In this document: piece after piece, positions 52,288-60,718 of the stretch
Numbering within the stretch: the first letter of the stretch is position 1
Layout: each line of letters starts with the position of its first letter
NCBI GenBank assembly: GCA_001708385.1
Contig: CP012388.1
Span: forward strand, 930,001 to 994,000
Direction of reading: 5' to 3'
Source of the DNA: Flavobacterium psychrophilum
GTDB taxonomy: Bacteria > Bacteroidota > Bacteroidia > Flavobacteriales > Flavobacteriaceae
Length of the DNA: 64,000 nt
Notes under the pieces: model-generated
What the model was told of the DNA's origin: nothing
The model's input: only the letters and a program-made list of their open reading frames with translations
Databases searched by the model: none
Program-made: the position numbers and the translations under genes

Positions 52288-53262
52288 ATGACCGTTTTCA
52301 GCAAATTTTTTCCACTCGCCTTACTTTTTAGCACCGGAATTGCCAGTGCACAATATACCGACCAGATCAACTCTAACCGTCCCGGCGAATCTATGGGCGG
52401 CTTCTCGGTAGGTAAAACTGTAATGCAGGTAGAAACCGGTGTTTATGGTATTAAAGAGAAGCACGACATACTTAATACCGAGACGAAAGGACTTGGTTTA
52501 GACCTCCAGCTTCGTTATGGTGCTTTCCTTGAACAGCTTGAATTTATTGCCGATATGCAATACCAGTTCGACCAGTTTGAAGATGCAATTTATACAACTA
52601 ACCGTAACGATTTCAGGCAGTTTACCATTGGAGCAAAGTACCTTATCTATGATCCGATGAAAAATTACAATCCCGAGGTAAACATATACAGCTGGAAGGA
52701 AAATCACAAATTTAAATGGCACAGCCTAATACCGGCAATATCGGTATATGCAGGTGTAAATCTTATAGGTAAAAACAACCCGTATACCTTTCCTGATGAT
52801 GGCTTTAGCCCAAAGATAATGGCCATCACCCAAAACCGTTTTGGAAATGTGATCTGGGTAAATAATATTATAGCTGACAAAATTACCACCGACTACCCTA
52901 GCTATGGCATAATTTCTACCCTGACAAGGGCATTTGCTGCCAAATGGTCGGGTTTTGTAGAGTTGCAGGGTTATAAGAGCGACTATTATGCTGACGTAAT
53001 TGGACGTGTTGGCGCTGCTTACCTGCTAAACGACAATATGCAGCTTGATGCATCTATAAGTAAAAACTTCAAGAATACTCCATCTATATTATATGGTGGT
53101 GTTGGCTTCTCATGGCGTTTTGATGCCGACTACAGGGATATATTACTTCCAGGTAAGGCCGATGCCGAGAAAGACCAAAGTGACATGGACAAGAAGATGA
53201 AAAAGCAAAAAGAGAAGCAGGAAAAAGAAAGACTTGATAACGTACTACCCGAAGGAGAATAA
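52288..53262 (+). CDS. Outer-membrane transporter-like beta-barrel protein with charged tail
   Basis: The 324-residue product has signal peptide ending ASAQ (about residue 21) and a strand-rich body beginning QINSNRPGESMGGFSVGKTV, with GLDLQLRYGAFLEQLEFIAD and ILYGGVGFSWRFDADYRD as the last strands, consistent with the small transporter-type barrels of Bacteroidota. After the barrel comes an atypical tail of about 35 residues, almost entirely Lys, Glu, Asp and Gln (SDMDKKMKKQKEKQEKERLD). The cargo is unknown. The GNAT gene starts 4 bp after the stop, so the two are coupled. Confidence 0.72.
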   Translation: MTVFSKFFPLALLFSTGIASAQYTDQINSNRPGESMGGFSVGKTVMQVETGVYGIKEKHDILNTETKGLGLDLQLRYGAFLEQLEFIADMQYQFDQFEDAIYTTNRNDFRQFTIGAKYLIYDPMKNYNPEVNIYSWKENHKFKWHSLIPAISVYAGVNLIGKNNPYTFPDDGFSPKIMAITQNRFGNVIWVNNIIADKITTDYPSYGIISTLTRAFAAKWSGFVELQGYKSDYYADVIGRVGAAYLLNDNMQLDASISKNFKNTPSILYGGVGFSWRFDADYRDILLPGKADAEKDQSDMDKKMKKQKEKQEKERLDNVLPEGE

Positions 53263-53266
53263 TAAA

Positions 53267-54385
53267 ATGATAACGATTAAAGAAGCTAAGACCAGGAAAG
53301 AACTGAAAGATTTTGTAAAGTTCTCTTTTGAGTTGTATAAAGACAATCCGTACTGGATACCACCTATTATAAACGAAGAGCTTGACAGTTTTGATAAAAC
53401 TAAAAACCCTGCTTTTGAGCATGCCGATGCTAAATTTTACCTTGCTTACAAAGATGGTAAGATAGTTGGCAAAACAGCTGCCATTGTTAATTGGCAGGAA
53501 ATAAACGAGCAGCAGAAAAAGAAAGTACGTTTTGGCTGGTTTGATGTTATTAATGACATTGAAGTTACCAAAGCCCTGCTTGAAAAAGTATACGAACTGG
53601 GTCGCGAACACAACCTTGAATATGTAGAGGGACCAATGGGTTTTTCTAATCTGGATAAAGTAGGTGTGCTTATTGAAGGTTTTGACCAGATGGGCAACAT
53701 GATAACCTGGTACAGCCACCCCTACTACAAAGAGCATTTTGAGAAGCTTGGCTATGTAAAAGAGAAGGAATACATCGAAAGTATTTTCAGCTTTAGTAAT
53801 GTACACCCTACTGTATTTGAGAAAGCTGCCGAACTGGTTAAAAGGCGTTATGGACTTAAAGCTCTTGACTTTAAGACTACAGCAGATGTTATGCCACATG
53901 TAGACAAAATGTTTGACCTATTTAATGATTCATACAAAGACCTGTCTTCTTTTGTTGCCATTACAGATGTTCAGAAAGAGTATTTTAAAAAGAAGTACAT
54001 CAGCTTTATCAATCCTGAATATATTAAGTTCGTAGAAGATAAAGACCACAAGCTGGTTGCTTTTAGCATTGTTATGCCTTCGTTTTCGGAAGCATTAAAG
54101 AAGGCGAACGGAAAACTATTCCCTTTTGGATTCCTTCACCTTTTAAAGGCCAGAAAGAAGAGCAAGGACGTTGTTTTCTATTTGATTGGTGTTGACCCGG
54201 AATATCAGAATAAAGGCGTTACAGCTATTATATTCGAAGAGTATTTTAAAGTATTTACAGAAAATAAGATAGAGAACTGCATACGTACGCCCGAACTGGA
54301 AGATAACCACGCGATACAAAACCTCTGGAAACACTTTGACCCAAAAGTTAACAAACGCAGAAGGACATACAGGAAAGATTTATAA
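53267..54385 (+). CDS. GNAT-fold N-acetyltransferase-like protein
   Basis: A 372-residue cytoplasmic protein. The N-terminal half has KDGKIVGKTAAIVNWQEINE and EYVEGPMGFSNLDKVGVLIE; the C-terminal half holds a GNAT-like core with FYLIGVDPEYQNKGVTAIIF, the acetyl-CoA binding (R/Q)-x-x-G-x pattern, and ENCIRTPELEDNHAIQNLWK. This roughly 370-residue two-domain form resembles YghO-type proteins. The substrate is unknown. The ATG at 53267 is chosen because an upstream in-frame TTG (53234) lies deep in the preceding gene. Confidence 0.82.
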   Translation: MITIKEAKTRKELKDFVKFSFELYKDNPYWIPPIINEELDSFDKTKNPAFEHADAKFYLAYKDGKIVGKTAAIVNWQEINEQQKKKVRFGWFDVINDIEVTKALLEKVYELGREHNLEYVEGPMGFSNLDKVGVLIEGFDQMGNMITWYSHPYYKEHFEKLGYVKEKEYIESIFSFSNVHPTVFEKAAELVKRRYGLKALDFKTTADVMPHVDKMFDLFNDSYKDLSSFVAITDVQKEYFKKKYISFINPEYIKFVEDKDHKLVAFSIVMPSFSEALKKANGKLFPFGFLHLLKARKKSKDVVFYLIGVDPEYQNKGVTAIIFEEYFKVFTENKIENCIRTPELEDNHAIQNLWKHFDPKVNKRRRTYRKDL

Positions 54386-54402
54386 TAAATCCTTGTCAAT
54401 AT

Positions 54403-54437
54403 AAAACTCCGGAACCGTAAGTTTCGGAGTTTTTTTA
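54403..54437 (+). terminator. Intrinsic terminator of the barrel/GNAT operon
   Basis: ACTCCGGAAC pairs with GTTTCGGAGT (one G-U) around a five-base loop and is followed by seven T's. Confidence 0.88.
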
Positions 54438-54454
54438 TAGCTATACCGACCAAT

Positions 54455-54483
54455 AAAAAAAGCCCACGCAGTGCGTGGGCTTC
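54455..54483 (-). terminator. Intrinsic terminator of the oxoamine synthase gene
   Basis: AGCCCACGCA-G-TGCGTGGGCT, a ten-base-arm palindrome with a tight centre. The minus-strand side runs into T's (AAAAAAA on the plus strand at 54454-54460). It lies 20 bp beyond the stop at 54503. Confidence 0.85.
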
Positions 54484-54502
54484 AATACTATATATAAACT
54501 GC

Positions 54503-55768
54503 TTATTGAGCAGAAACGTCTACTTTAGTTTGTGCAGCGATTTCTTTGTACGTACCGTTTTCTAATTTAGTACGGATAGCCTCATATGCAGCAAGGGTCT
54601 CATCGATATCTGCAATAGTGTGTGTAGCTGTAGGTATCATCCTTAAAAGAATAATTCCTTTAGGTATTACCGGATACACAACAATTGAAAGGAATATACT
54701 GTAGTTCTCTCTAAGGTCGTTAACCATTACCATTGCTTCAGGAATACTTCCTTCAAGGTAAACCGGAGTAACACAAGTGTTAGTATCACCAATATTAAAA
54801 CCTTTAGCTTTAAGTCCGTTTTGCAGGTAATCTACATTCTCCCAAAGTTTATCTTTAAGCTCCGGAGTAGTTTTAAGCAACTCAAGACGTTTAAGTGCTC
54901 CTTTTACCAATAGCATCGGAAGCGCTTTAGCAAACATCTGAGAACGAAGGTTGTATTTAAGGAAGTCGATAATATCTTTATCAGCCGCCACAAATGCGCC
55001 TATACTAGCCATAGATTTTGCGAACGTAGAAAAGTAAACATCAATACCATCCTGGCATTCCTGCTCCTCACCTGCTCCTGCACCTGTTTTACCAAGTGTA
55101 CCAAAACCATGTGCATCATCTACCAATAGCCTGAAATTGTATTTTTCTTTAAGGGCAACGATCTCTTTAAGTTTACCTTGCTGGCCTCTCATACCAAAAA
55201 CACCTTCGGTAATAACAAGGATACCACCACCGGTAGTTTCAGCCATGTTTGTAGCGCGCTCAAGGTTTTTCTCAAGGCTCTCTACATCGTTATGTTTGTA
55301 TGTAAAACGTTTACCCATATGAAGACGCACACCATCAATAATACAAGCGTGAGAATCTACATCATAAACAATTACGTCGTTTTTAGAAACAAGGGCATCA
55401 ATAGTAGATACCATCCCCTGATAACCGAAGTTTAATAGGTAAGCTGATTCTTTTTGTACAAAAGACGCCAGTTCCTGCTCCAGTTTTTCGTGCCATGAAG
55501 TATGGCCGCTCATCATCCTCGCTCCCATTGGGTAAGCCGCACCATATTCGGCAGCAGCCTCAGCATCAACTTTACGAACTTCAGGGTGGTTAGCCAATCC
55601 TAAATAATCGTTTATACTCCAGTTAATAACCTCTTTACCGTGAAACTGCATCCTGTTTGCCAGAGGGCCTTCCAGTTTAGGAAAAACGAAATACCCTTCA
55701 GCCTGAGAAGCCCACATTCCTAAAGGGCCTTTATTCTTCTGTATTCTTTCAAAAAGATCTTTTACCAT
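54503..55768 (-). CDS. Alpha-oxoamine synthase (serine palmitoyltransferase/cysteate acyltransferase-like)
   Basis: The 421-residue class II PLP aminotransferase belongs to the family that condenses an amino acid with acyl-CoA (KBL, BioF, SPT). Motifs are NDYLGLANHPEV (about 53-64), PMGARMMSGHTSWH, YDVDSHACIIDG, the PLP-contacting VDDAHGFGTLGKTGAG and the Schiff-base Lys in YFSTFAKSMASIGAF. No glycine- or biotin-pathway genes adjoin. In Flavobacterium johnsoniae a member of this family makes the sulfonolipid precursor capnine, and in Bacteroides an SPT makes sphingolipids. One of these lipid roles is my preferred reading, but 2-amino-3-ketobutyrate ligase cannot be excluded. Confidence 0.82.
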   Translation of the reverse strand: MVKDLFERIQKNKGPLGMWASQAEGYFVFPKLEGPLANRMQFHGKEVINWSINDYLGLANHPEVRKVDAEAAAEYGAAYPMGARMMSGHTSWHEKLEQELASFVQKESAYLLNFGYQGMVSTIDALVSKNDVIVYDVDSHACIIDGVRLHMGKRFTYKHNDVESLEKNLERATNMAETTGGGILVITEGVFGMRGQQGKLKEIVALKEKYNFRLLVDDAHGFGTLGKTGAGAGEEQECQDGIDVYFSTFAKSMASIGAFVAADKDIIDFLKYNLRSQMFAKALPMLLVKGALKRLELLKTTPELKDKLWENVDYLQNGLKAKGFNIGDTNTCVTPVYLEGSIPEAMVMVNDLRENYSIFLSIVVYPVIPKGIILLRMIPTATHTIADIDETLAAYEAIRTKLENGTYKEIAAQTKVDVSAQ

Positions 55769-55799
55769 AATTCAAGTTTTGTGCTTTTAAAAAACGCAC

Positions 55800-55807
55800 C
55801 AAAAGTA
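55800..55807 (-). promoter_or_regulatory. -7 promoter box of the oxoamine synthase gene
   Basis: The minus strand reads TACTTTTG, a TAnnTTTG match 31 bp upstream of the ATG at 55768. Confidence 0.5.
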
Positions 55808-55892
55808 ATTATTAAATCGGTCACATCATAATAATTTTTAACAATCAATATAATAATTACACAACAGCTAAAACAATTCTAAAAATTAAATA

Positions 55893-55900
55893 TATATTTG
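55893..55900 (+). promoter_or_regulatory. -7 promoter box of the DUF2752-rdgB unit
   Basis: TATATTTG, an exact match, 33 bp before the TTG start at 55934. It supports that non-ATG start, since an in-frame stop at 55919-55921 leaves little other choice. Confidence 0.5.
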
Positions 55901-55933
55901 AAAAAAGTTACACAAATTTAAGCCGAAAACGGT

Positions 55934-56242
55934 TTGGGCACAGCAAAAATTGTCTGGATAATAGGTTCTACATGCGGTATAGTAGTACTGTGCATCAGCT
56001 TGTTTGTACCCTACGACACTGTGCTTACTATTACACCAACATGCTATAGTGTAAAGCAATTTGGTAAAGAATGTTTTATGTGCGGCTCCACACGTAGTTT
56101 CCTTCAGTTATCGGCAGGAAATTTTAAGGAAGGAATAGCACTCAACCGCCTCGCAGCCCTACTATATTTAATAACAGCAATCAATACAATACTTTTTATA
56201 ACCTATTTTACAATCATCAATCTAAAACAACAATCAAAATGA
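55934..56242 (+). CDS. DUF2752 small membrane protein
   Basis: A 102-residue protein with two hydrophobic helices (about 8-25 and 70-95) separated by a conserved Cys-rich loop CFMCGSTRSF (about 47-56), the DUF2752 hallmark. The start appears to be TTG at 55934: an in-frame stop lies only 15 bp upstream and no ATG is available in between. Its last four bases overlap the ATG of the next gene (ATGA). The function is unknown. Confidence 0.78.
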   Translation: MGTAKIVWIIGSTCGIVVLCISLFVPYDTVLTITPTCYSVKQFGKECFMCGSTRSFLQLSAGNFKEGIALNRLAALLYLITAINTILFITYFTIINLKQQSK

Positions 56243-56517
56243 AACAGGCCAGCTTAATTATTGGAATCTTCGCCATCGTAGGAATGTGCATAGGGTTTAT
56301 CCCCTGCCTCGGATGGTTCAACTGGTTCAATATACCACTTGCAATTGTCGGTATTATACTTGGCGCATTAGCCTACAATGAGCAGCGAAATATTGATTAC
56401 AGATATGACGACCCAATGATACGCCGAAACAACGATGTGCCAATCGGACTGATACTTTGTAGTGTTGCCTTTGTATTCGGAGCTTTCAGACTTGTAATTG
56501 GCCTTGGCGTTTTTTAA
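56239..56517 (+). CDS. Small membrane protein (DUF4190-like)
   Basis: A 92-residue protein with two or three hydrophobic segments: ASLIIGIFAIVGMCIGFIP, FNIPLAIVGIILGALAYNEQ and a C-terminal IGLILCSVAFVFGAFRLVIG. A polar loop with several Arg and Asp sits between. The pattern resembles DUF4190-type proteins. It overlaps the DUF2752 gene by four bases and precedes rdgB by 22 bp, suggesting one operon. Confidence 0.7.
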   Translation: MKQASLIIGIFAIVGMCIGFIPCLGWFNWFNIPLAIVGIILGALAYNEQRNIDYRYDDPMIRRNNDVPIGLILCSVAFVFGAFRLVIGLGVF

Positions 56518-56539
56518 TATCAAAACCTAATATATTTTA

Positions 56540-57112
56540 ATGAGACTCGTTTTTGCATCCAATAATAAAAATAAGATCCAGGAAATAAAGCATCAGCTTC
56601 CTGCCGAGATAGATCTATTAAGCCTTGAAGACATAGGCTGCCATGAAGAAATTCCTGAAACCGCAGACACTATAAAAGGTAATGCCATCCTTAAAGCAGA
56701 CTATGTTACCAAAAACTATGGCTATGATTGCTTTGCAGATGACACCGGACTTGAAGTTAACGCACTTAACGGTGCTCCGGGTGTATATTCTGCCCGCTAT
56801 GCCGGCGAACAGAAGAATGCTGACGATAATATGAACAAATTGCTTACCGAACTGGTCGGAAAAACCAACCGTGAGGCGCGCTTTAAAACAGTGATTGCAT
56901 TAAATCTTAACGGAGAACAGCATCTTTTTACGGGAATTGTAGACGGAAACATTGCTACAGAAAGGACAGGAAACGAAGGTTTTGGCTATGATCCTGTATT
57001 TAAACCTGAAGGTTTAGGTGTTACTTTTGCGCAGATTTCACTCGGCGAAAAGGCGCTCCTAAGTCATCGTGGAAGGGCTGTGAAGCAGCTTATCGACTTC
57101 CTTAAAAGTTAA
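56540..57112 (+). CDS. rdgB: Non-canonical purine NTP diphosphatase (RdgB/HAM1)
   Basis: A 190-residue house-cleaning enzyme that hydrolyses ITP, dITP and XTP to monophosphates, preventing their incorporation into nucleic acids. Motifs are LVFASNNKNKIQEIK (3-17), the catalytic ADDTGLEVNALNGAPGVYSA (about 66-85), FGYDPVFKPEG (about 147-157) and SHRGRAVKQL near the C-terminus. Length and motifs are complete. It is last in a small operon after two membrane proteins. Confidence 0.96.
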   Translation: MRLVFASNNKNKIQEIKHQLPAEIDLLSLEDIGCHEEIPETADTIKGNAILKADYVTKNYGYDCFADDTGLEVNALNGAPGVYSARYAGEQKNADDNMNKLLTELVGKTNREARFKTVIALNLNGEQHLFTGIVDGNIATERTGNEGFGYDPVFKPEGLGVTFAQISLGEKALLSHRGRAVKQLIDFLKS

Positions 57113-57183
57113 CTTTCTGATTTTCAAATATATTTATTAAAATAAAACTATAAACTGTATTAGTTTATCTCGCTAATAAACAG

Positions 57184-57191
57184 TACCTTTG
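57184..57191 (+). promoter_or_regulatory. -7 promoter box of the DEAD-box helicase gene
   Basis: TACCTTTG, an exact TAnnTTTG match, ends 20 bp before the ATG at 57212. No exact -33 TTG. Confidence 0.55.
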
Positions 57192-57211
57192 CACCTATTT
57201 TAAAAATATAT

Positions 57212-59089
57212 ATGAACAAATTTGAACAATTAGGATTGAATGAATCGCTTCTGAAGGCGATAGCCGATCTAGGATTTGAAAATCCGTCAGAAGTACAGGA
57301 GAAAGCGATTCCCCTATTATTGGAAAAAGACACAGATATAGTAGCGTTAGCCCAGACGGGTACAGGGAAAACCGCTGCTTTTGGTTTTCCGCTTATCCAA
57401 AAAATAGATCCTGAAAACAGGAACACACAGGCGCTTATCTTATCGCCGACACGTGAGCTTTGCTTACAGATTACAAACGAAATTAAGCTTTACTCTAAGT
57501 ACATCAAAGGCATCAACACTGTTGCTGTGTATGGTGGAGCAAGCATTACAGAACAAGCAAGAGACATTAAACGTGGTGCACAAATTATTGTTGCTACACC
57601 GGGTAGGATGCAGGACATGATTAACCGTGGACTTGTAGATGTGTCTAAAATTGATTTCTGTATTCTTGATGAGGCAGATGAAATGCTTAACATGGGATTC
57701 TATGATGATATCGTAAACATATTATCTACATCTCCAGACGATAAGAGCACATGGTTATTCTCAGCTACTATGCCGCAGGAAGTTGCACGTATCGCTAAAG
57801 AATTCATGAGAAAGCCGCTTGAAATTACAGTAGGCCACAAAAACTCTGGTTCATCTACGGTATCTCACGAATTTTACCTTGTAAATGCACGTGACCGTTA
57901 TGAAGCACTTAAGCGTCTTGCTGACTCTAATCCGGACATTTTCTCGGTTGTATTTTGCCGTACTAAAAGAGACACTCAGGCAGTTGCCGAAAAACTTATT
58001 GAAGACGGATACAACGCAGCAGCACTTCACGGTGACCTTTCTCAGGCACAGCGTGATTCTGTAATGAAATCGTTCCGTAATAGGCAGATACAAATGCTTG
58101 TTGCTACAGACGTTGCAGCAAGGGGTATTGACGTTGACAACATTACACACGTTGTTAACTATCAGCTTCCTGACGAGATTGAAACATACAACCACCGTAG
58201 TGGACGTACAGGCCGTGCAGGTAAATTAGGTACATCTATTGTAATTATCACTAAAAGTGAATTACGTAAAATATCTGCTATTGAAAGGATCATCCAGCAA
58301 AAATTCCAGGAAAAAACAATTCCTTCAGGAATGGAGATCTGCGAAATTCAGCTTTTCCACTTAGCAAACAGAATTAAAGACGTTGAAATTGACCACGAAA
58401 TCGACTCTTACCTTCCTGCTATCTATGAAGTAATGAAAGATCTTACGAAAGAAGAGCTTATCAAGAAAATGGTATCAGTAGAATTTAACCGTTTCATCAA
58501 CTACTACAAGAAAAACCGTGACCTTTCTGCACAATCTGCAGGAGACAGGGCAGACAGAGGTGTTTCAAGAGGTAATGATGGCGCTACGCGTTATTTCATT
58601 AATATAGGATCAAGAGACAATTATGACTGGATGAGCCTTAAGGATTTCCTTCGTGACACTCTTGGACTTGGACGTGACGATGTGTTTAAAGTGGATGTAA
58701 AAGAAGGTTTCTCTTTCTTTAATACAGATGCTGAACACAGCGAAAAAGTACTTGACATATTAAACAGCTTCCAGATGGATGGCCGTAGAATTAATGTTGA
58801 GATCTCTAAAAACGACGGAAGAGACAACAATGGCGGACGCAGAGACCACAACAACAGAGGCGGCGGTGGCGGCTTTAGAGGAAACTCTGACCGTGGCGGA
58901 AGCTCTGACCGTGGTGGAAGAGGCGGCGAAAGAAGAGGCGAATCATCATCATTTGGTGGTGGAAGAAGCGGTGCAAGAAGTGCAGGTTCTGGTTCAGGAT
59001 CAGGAGCAGGAAGCAGCCGCCCTCCAAGAAGAGGCGACTCTAACCGTGATTCTTCAGCTTCAAGAGAAAGAAGACCAAGAAGAAGCTAA
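57212..59089 (+). CDS. DEAD-box RNA helicase with DbpA-type RNA-binding domain and RGG tail
   Basis: A 625-residue helicase. The Q motif region FEQLGLNESLLKAIADLGF, Walker A AQTGTGKTAAFG, DEAD in LDEADEMLNMG, SAT, and HRSGRTGRAG in the second RecA domain (about 320-335) are all intact. A DbpA/RRM-like domain spans about 450-530 (YFINIGSRDNYDWMSLKDFL, DVFKVDVKEGFSFF). The last 85 residues are an Arg/Gly/Ser-rich low-complexity tail (repeats such as SDRGGRGGERRGES), expected to be disordered and RNA-binding. The CsdA/DeaD-like architecture points to ribosome assembly or RNA turnover, often cold-induced. Confidence 0.94.
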   Translation: MNKFEQLGLNESLLKAIADLGFENPSEVQEKAIPLLLEKDTDIVALAQTGTGKTAAFGFPLIQKIDPENRNTQALILSPTRELCLQITNEIKLYSKYIKGINTVAVYGGASITEQARDIKRGAQIIVATPGRMQDMINRGLVDVSKIDFCILDEADEMLNMGFYDDIVNILSTSPDDKSTWLFSATMPQEVARIAKEFMRKPLEITVGHKNSGSSTVSHEFYLVNARDRYEALKRLADSNPDIFSVVFCRTKRDTQAVAEKLIEDGYNAAALHGDLSQAQRDSVMKSFRNRQIQMLVATDVAARGIDVDNITHVVNYQLPDEIETYNHRSGRTGRAGKLGTSIVIITKSELRKISAIERIIQQKFQEKTIPSGMEICEIQLFHLANRIKDVEIDHEIDSYLPAIYEVMKDLTKEELIKKMVSVEFNRFINYYKKNRDLSAQSAGDRADRGVSRGNDGATRYFINIGSRDNYDWMSLKDFLRDTLGLGRDDVFKVDVKEGFSFFNTDAEHSEKVLDILNSFQMDGRRINVEISKNDGRDNNGGRRDHNNRGGGGGFRGNSDRGGSSDRGGRGGERRGESSSFGGGRSGARSAGSGSGSGAGSSRPPRRGDSNRDSSASRERRPRRS

Positions 59090-59211
59090 ATAAAGCTAGA
59101 TTATAAACTTGTTTAAGATTTTTTGCTTCAGTCAAAAAAAATTAAACAAGTTCACATACTAACTACAAAATATCCCGTTTGTTTATTACTTTTACAAAAC
59201 ATAAACATTCA

Positions 59212-59976
59212 ATGAGATATTTTGTAGTTTTTTTATTGGCTTTACTTTCGTTAAGCACCTATGCGCAGGACGCACCGGCTCCTGATAAGATTTCTGGCAT
59301 TATTATTAATGAAGCCACCTTACAGCCTGTGTCTAATGCCAGCATCATAAACATTAACCGTGTAAAAGCTACAGTTACCGATAATCGTGGTAATTTCAGC
59401 ATTGAAGCCGCTGCAAACGATACGCTACACGTTTCACTTGTAGGCTATCAGGCCATTAAAGTCCGCGTATCTGCCGACTGGATACGATTTAAAAACGTTA
59501 CAAAAATTGAACTTACCGAAAGGGCTTATACCCTTGAGGAAGTTATCATCTCCAAATACAATCTTACAGGCTACCTTCAGATCGACTCTAAACTGGCTCC
59601 CGTAAGAGAGAACTACCGTTACGCGATATCAGGATTACCGCAAGGCTACGAAGGCGGCGGAAGCAGCTCATTTAAAAAGATTATCAGCTCGGTATTTAAC
59701 CCGGCAGATTTACTACATAATATATTCGGAAAAAAGCCAACAGAAATGCGTAGGCTTAGAGAAATGAAAAAAGACGACACTGTTCGTAATGCACTAGCCG
59801 AAAAATACGACCGTGAAACACTTGCTGCACTACTTGGCGTTAATAAAAAAGACATAGCCGATATTTTAGAGCGTTGTAATTACTCCGAAGAATTCATAAA
59901 AAACTCTAACGACCTCCAGATCATGGATGCCATAAGCGGATGTTATGAAGAATATAAAGCTACAAACAGGAACTAA
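59212..59976 (+). CDS. Carboxypeptidase regulatory-like domain secreted protein
   Basis: The 254-residue protein has signal peptide MRYFVVFLLALLSLSTYAQ. Residues about 27-110 form a CarboxypepD_reg-like domain (ISGIIINEATLQPVSNASII, VTDNRGNFSIEAAANDTLHV, VGYQAIKVRV) of the type found at the front of TonB-dependent receptors, here without a barrel. The remainder is helical (KDDTVRNALAEKYDRETLAA, DIADILERCNYSEEF). Stand-alone proteins of this sort are common in Flavobacteriia but of unknown role. The ATG at 59212 is preferred because it begins the signal peptide. The terminator overlaps its stop codon. Confidence 0.8.
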   Translation: MRYFVVFLLALLSLSTYAQDAPAPDKISGIIINEATLQPVSNASIININRVKATVTDNRGNFSIEAAANDTLHVSLVGYQAIKVRVSADWIRFKNVTKIELTERAYTLEEVIISKYNLTGYLQIDSKLAPVRENYRYAISGLPQGYEGGGSSSFKKIISSVFNPADLLHNIFGKKPTEMRRLREMKKDDTVRNALAEKYDRETLAALLGVNKKDIADILERCNYSEEFIKNSNDLQIMDAISGCYEEYKATNRN

Positions 59977-59990
59977 GTTCCTGTTTTTTT
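59964..59990 (+). terminator. Terminator overlapping the coding end, stop codon as the loop
   Basis: AAACAGGAAC (59964-59973) pairs with GTTCCTGTTT (59977-59986). The three-base loop is exactly the TAA stop codon (59974-59976), and T's follow. It also lies close to the convergent trmH-type gene end at 59994. Confidence 0.85.
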
Positions 59991-59993
59991 TAT

Positions 59994-60656
59994 TTAATCA
60001 GTAAGGTATCTTTCGGTAATAAAATCAATATCCTTAATAGATTTTCGCGCCCAGTCAATGCGCTTCTCCAAAATCTCTTCGGCAGTAAGCTGCCACTGAA
60101 TATCAGAACTCCTCAACTTACTACTTAGATGCTGTATGATAATAGCGGCCGATGACGACACATTGATACTCTCAGTAAACCCAAACATCGGTATCTTTAA
60201 AAAGCCATCAGCCTGGCTTAAAACTTCCTCTGAAAGCCCAAGACGCTCTGTACCAAAAAACAATGCAGCAGGCTGCGAAATATCAAAATCTTCCAACAGG
60301 CACGATTCTTCATGTGGCGAGGTAGCTATAATTCTGTAGCCTTTAGCTTTTAAGTCGGCTATACAATCGCCTATAGCATTATAACGGTTTACATCTACCC
60401 ATTTCTGGGCTCCCATGGCAATTTCTTTGTCAATTGTTTTTCCGTACTTCTCCTCTATTACATTCAATTCCTGTATACCGAAGATCTCGCAGCTACGCAT
60501 AACCGCACTGGTATTATGAAGCTGGAAAAGATCTTCTATAGCAACCGTAAAATGCTTTGTACGTTGCGATAGCACATTTAAGAACTTATCCCTTCGATTT
60601 TCTGTAATAATGGTTTCTAGATAATTAAGATAGTTTATATCGAAAGTATTTTTCAT
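59994..60656 (-). CDS. TrmH-family (SpoU) RNA ribose methyltransferase
   Basis: A 220-residue SPOUT methyltransferase that 2'-O-methylates RNA, most likely tRNA G18. Motif 1 is DLFQLHNTSAVMRSCEIFGI (about 42-61; N and R of the SpoU N-x2-A-x2-R pattern), motif 2 is PAALFFGTERLGLSEEVL (about 128-145), and motif 3 is IPMFGFTESINVSSSAAIII (about 154-173). A C-terminal helix extension as in TrmH (EEILEKRIDWARKSIKDIDF) is present. It is a single gene, convergent with the preceding gene and divergent from the sigma factor operon. Confidence 0.92.
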   Translation of the reverse strand: MKNTFDINYLNYLETIITENRRDKFLNVLSQRTKHFTVAIEDLFQLHNTSAVMRSCEIFGIQELNVIEEKYGKTIDKEIAMGAQKWVDVNRYNAIGDCIADLKAKGYRIIATSPHEESCLLEDFDISQPAALFFGTERLGLSEEVLSQADGFLKIPMFGFTESINVSSSAAIIIQHLSSKLRSSDIQWQLTAEEILEKRIDWARKSIKDIDFITERYLTD

Positions 60657-60718
60657 GGACTCAATTTGCCGTTTAAAATTTTTATATATTAGGGGTACCT
60701 AAACCAACCATAATATAA

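Noticed and set aside
53084-53899. 271-codon minus-strand ORF across the barrel/GNAT junction
   Set aside because: It spans the boundary of two well-supported plus-strand genes, has no recognisable protein features and no promoter; the length is due to codon bias of the opposite strand.
58779-59093. Long plus-strand ORF (104 codons, Glu/Thr-rich) inside the helicase gene
   Set aside because: It is a frame shadow of the Arg/Gly-rich tail of the DEAD-box helicase; the low-complexity coding sequence keeps other frames open.
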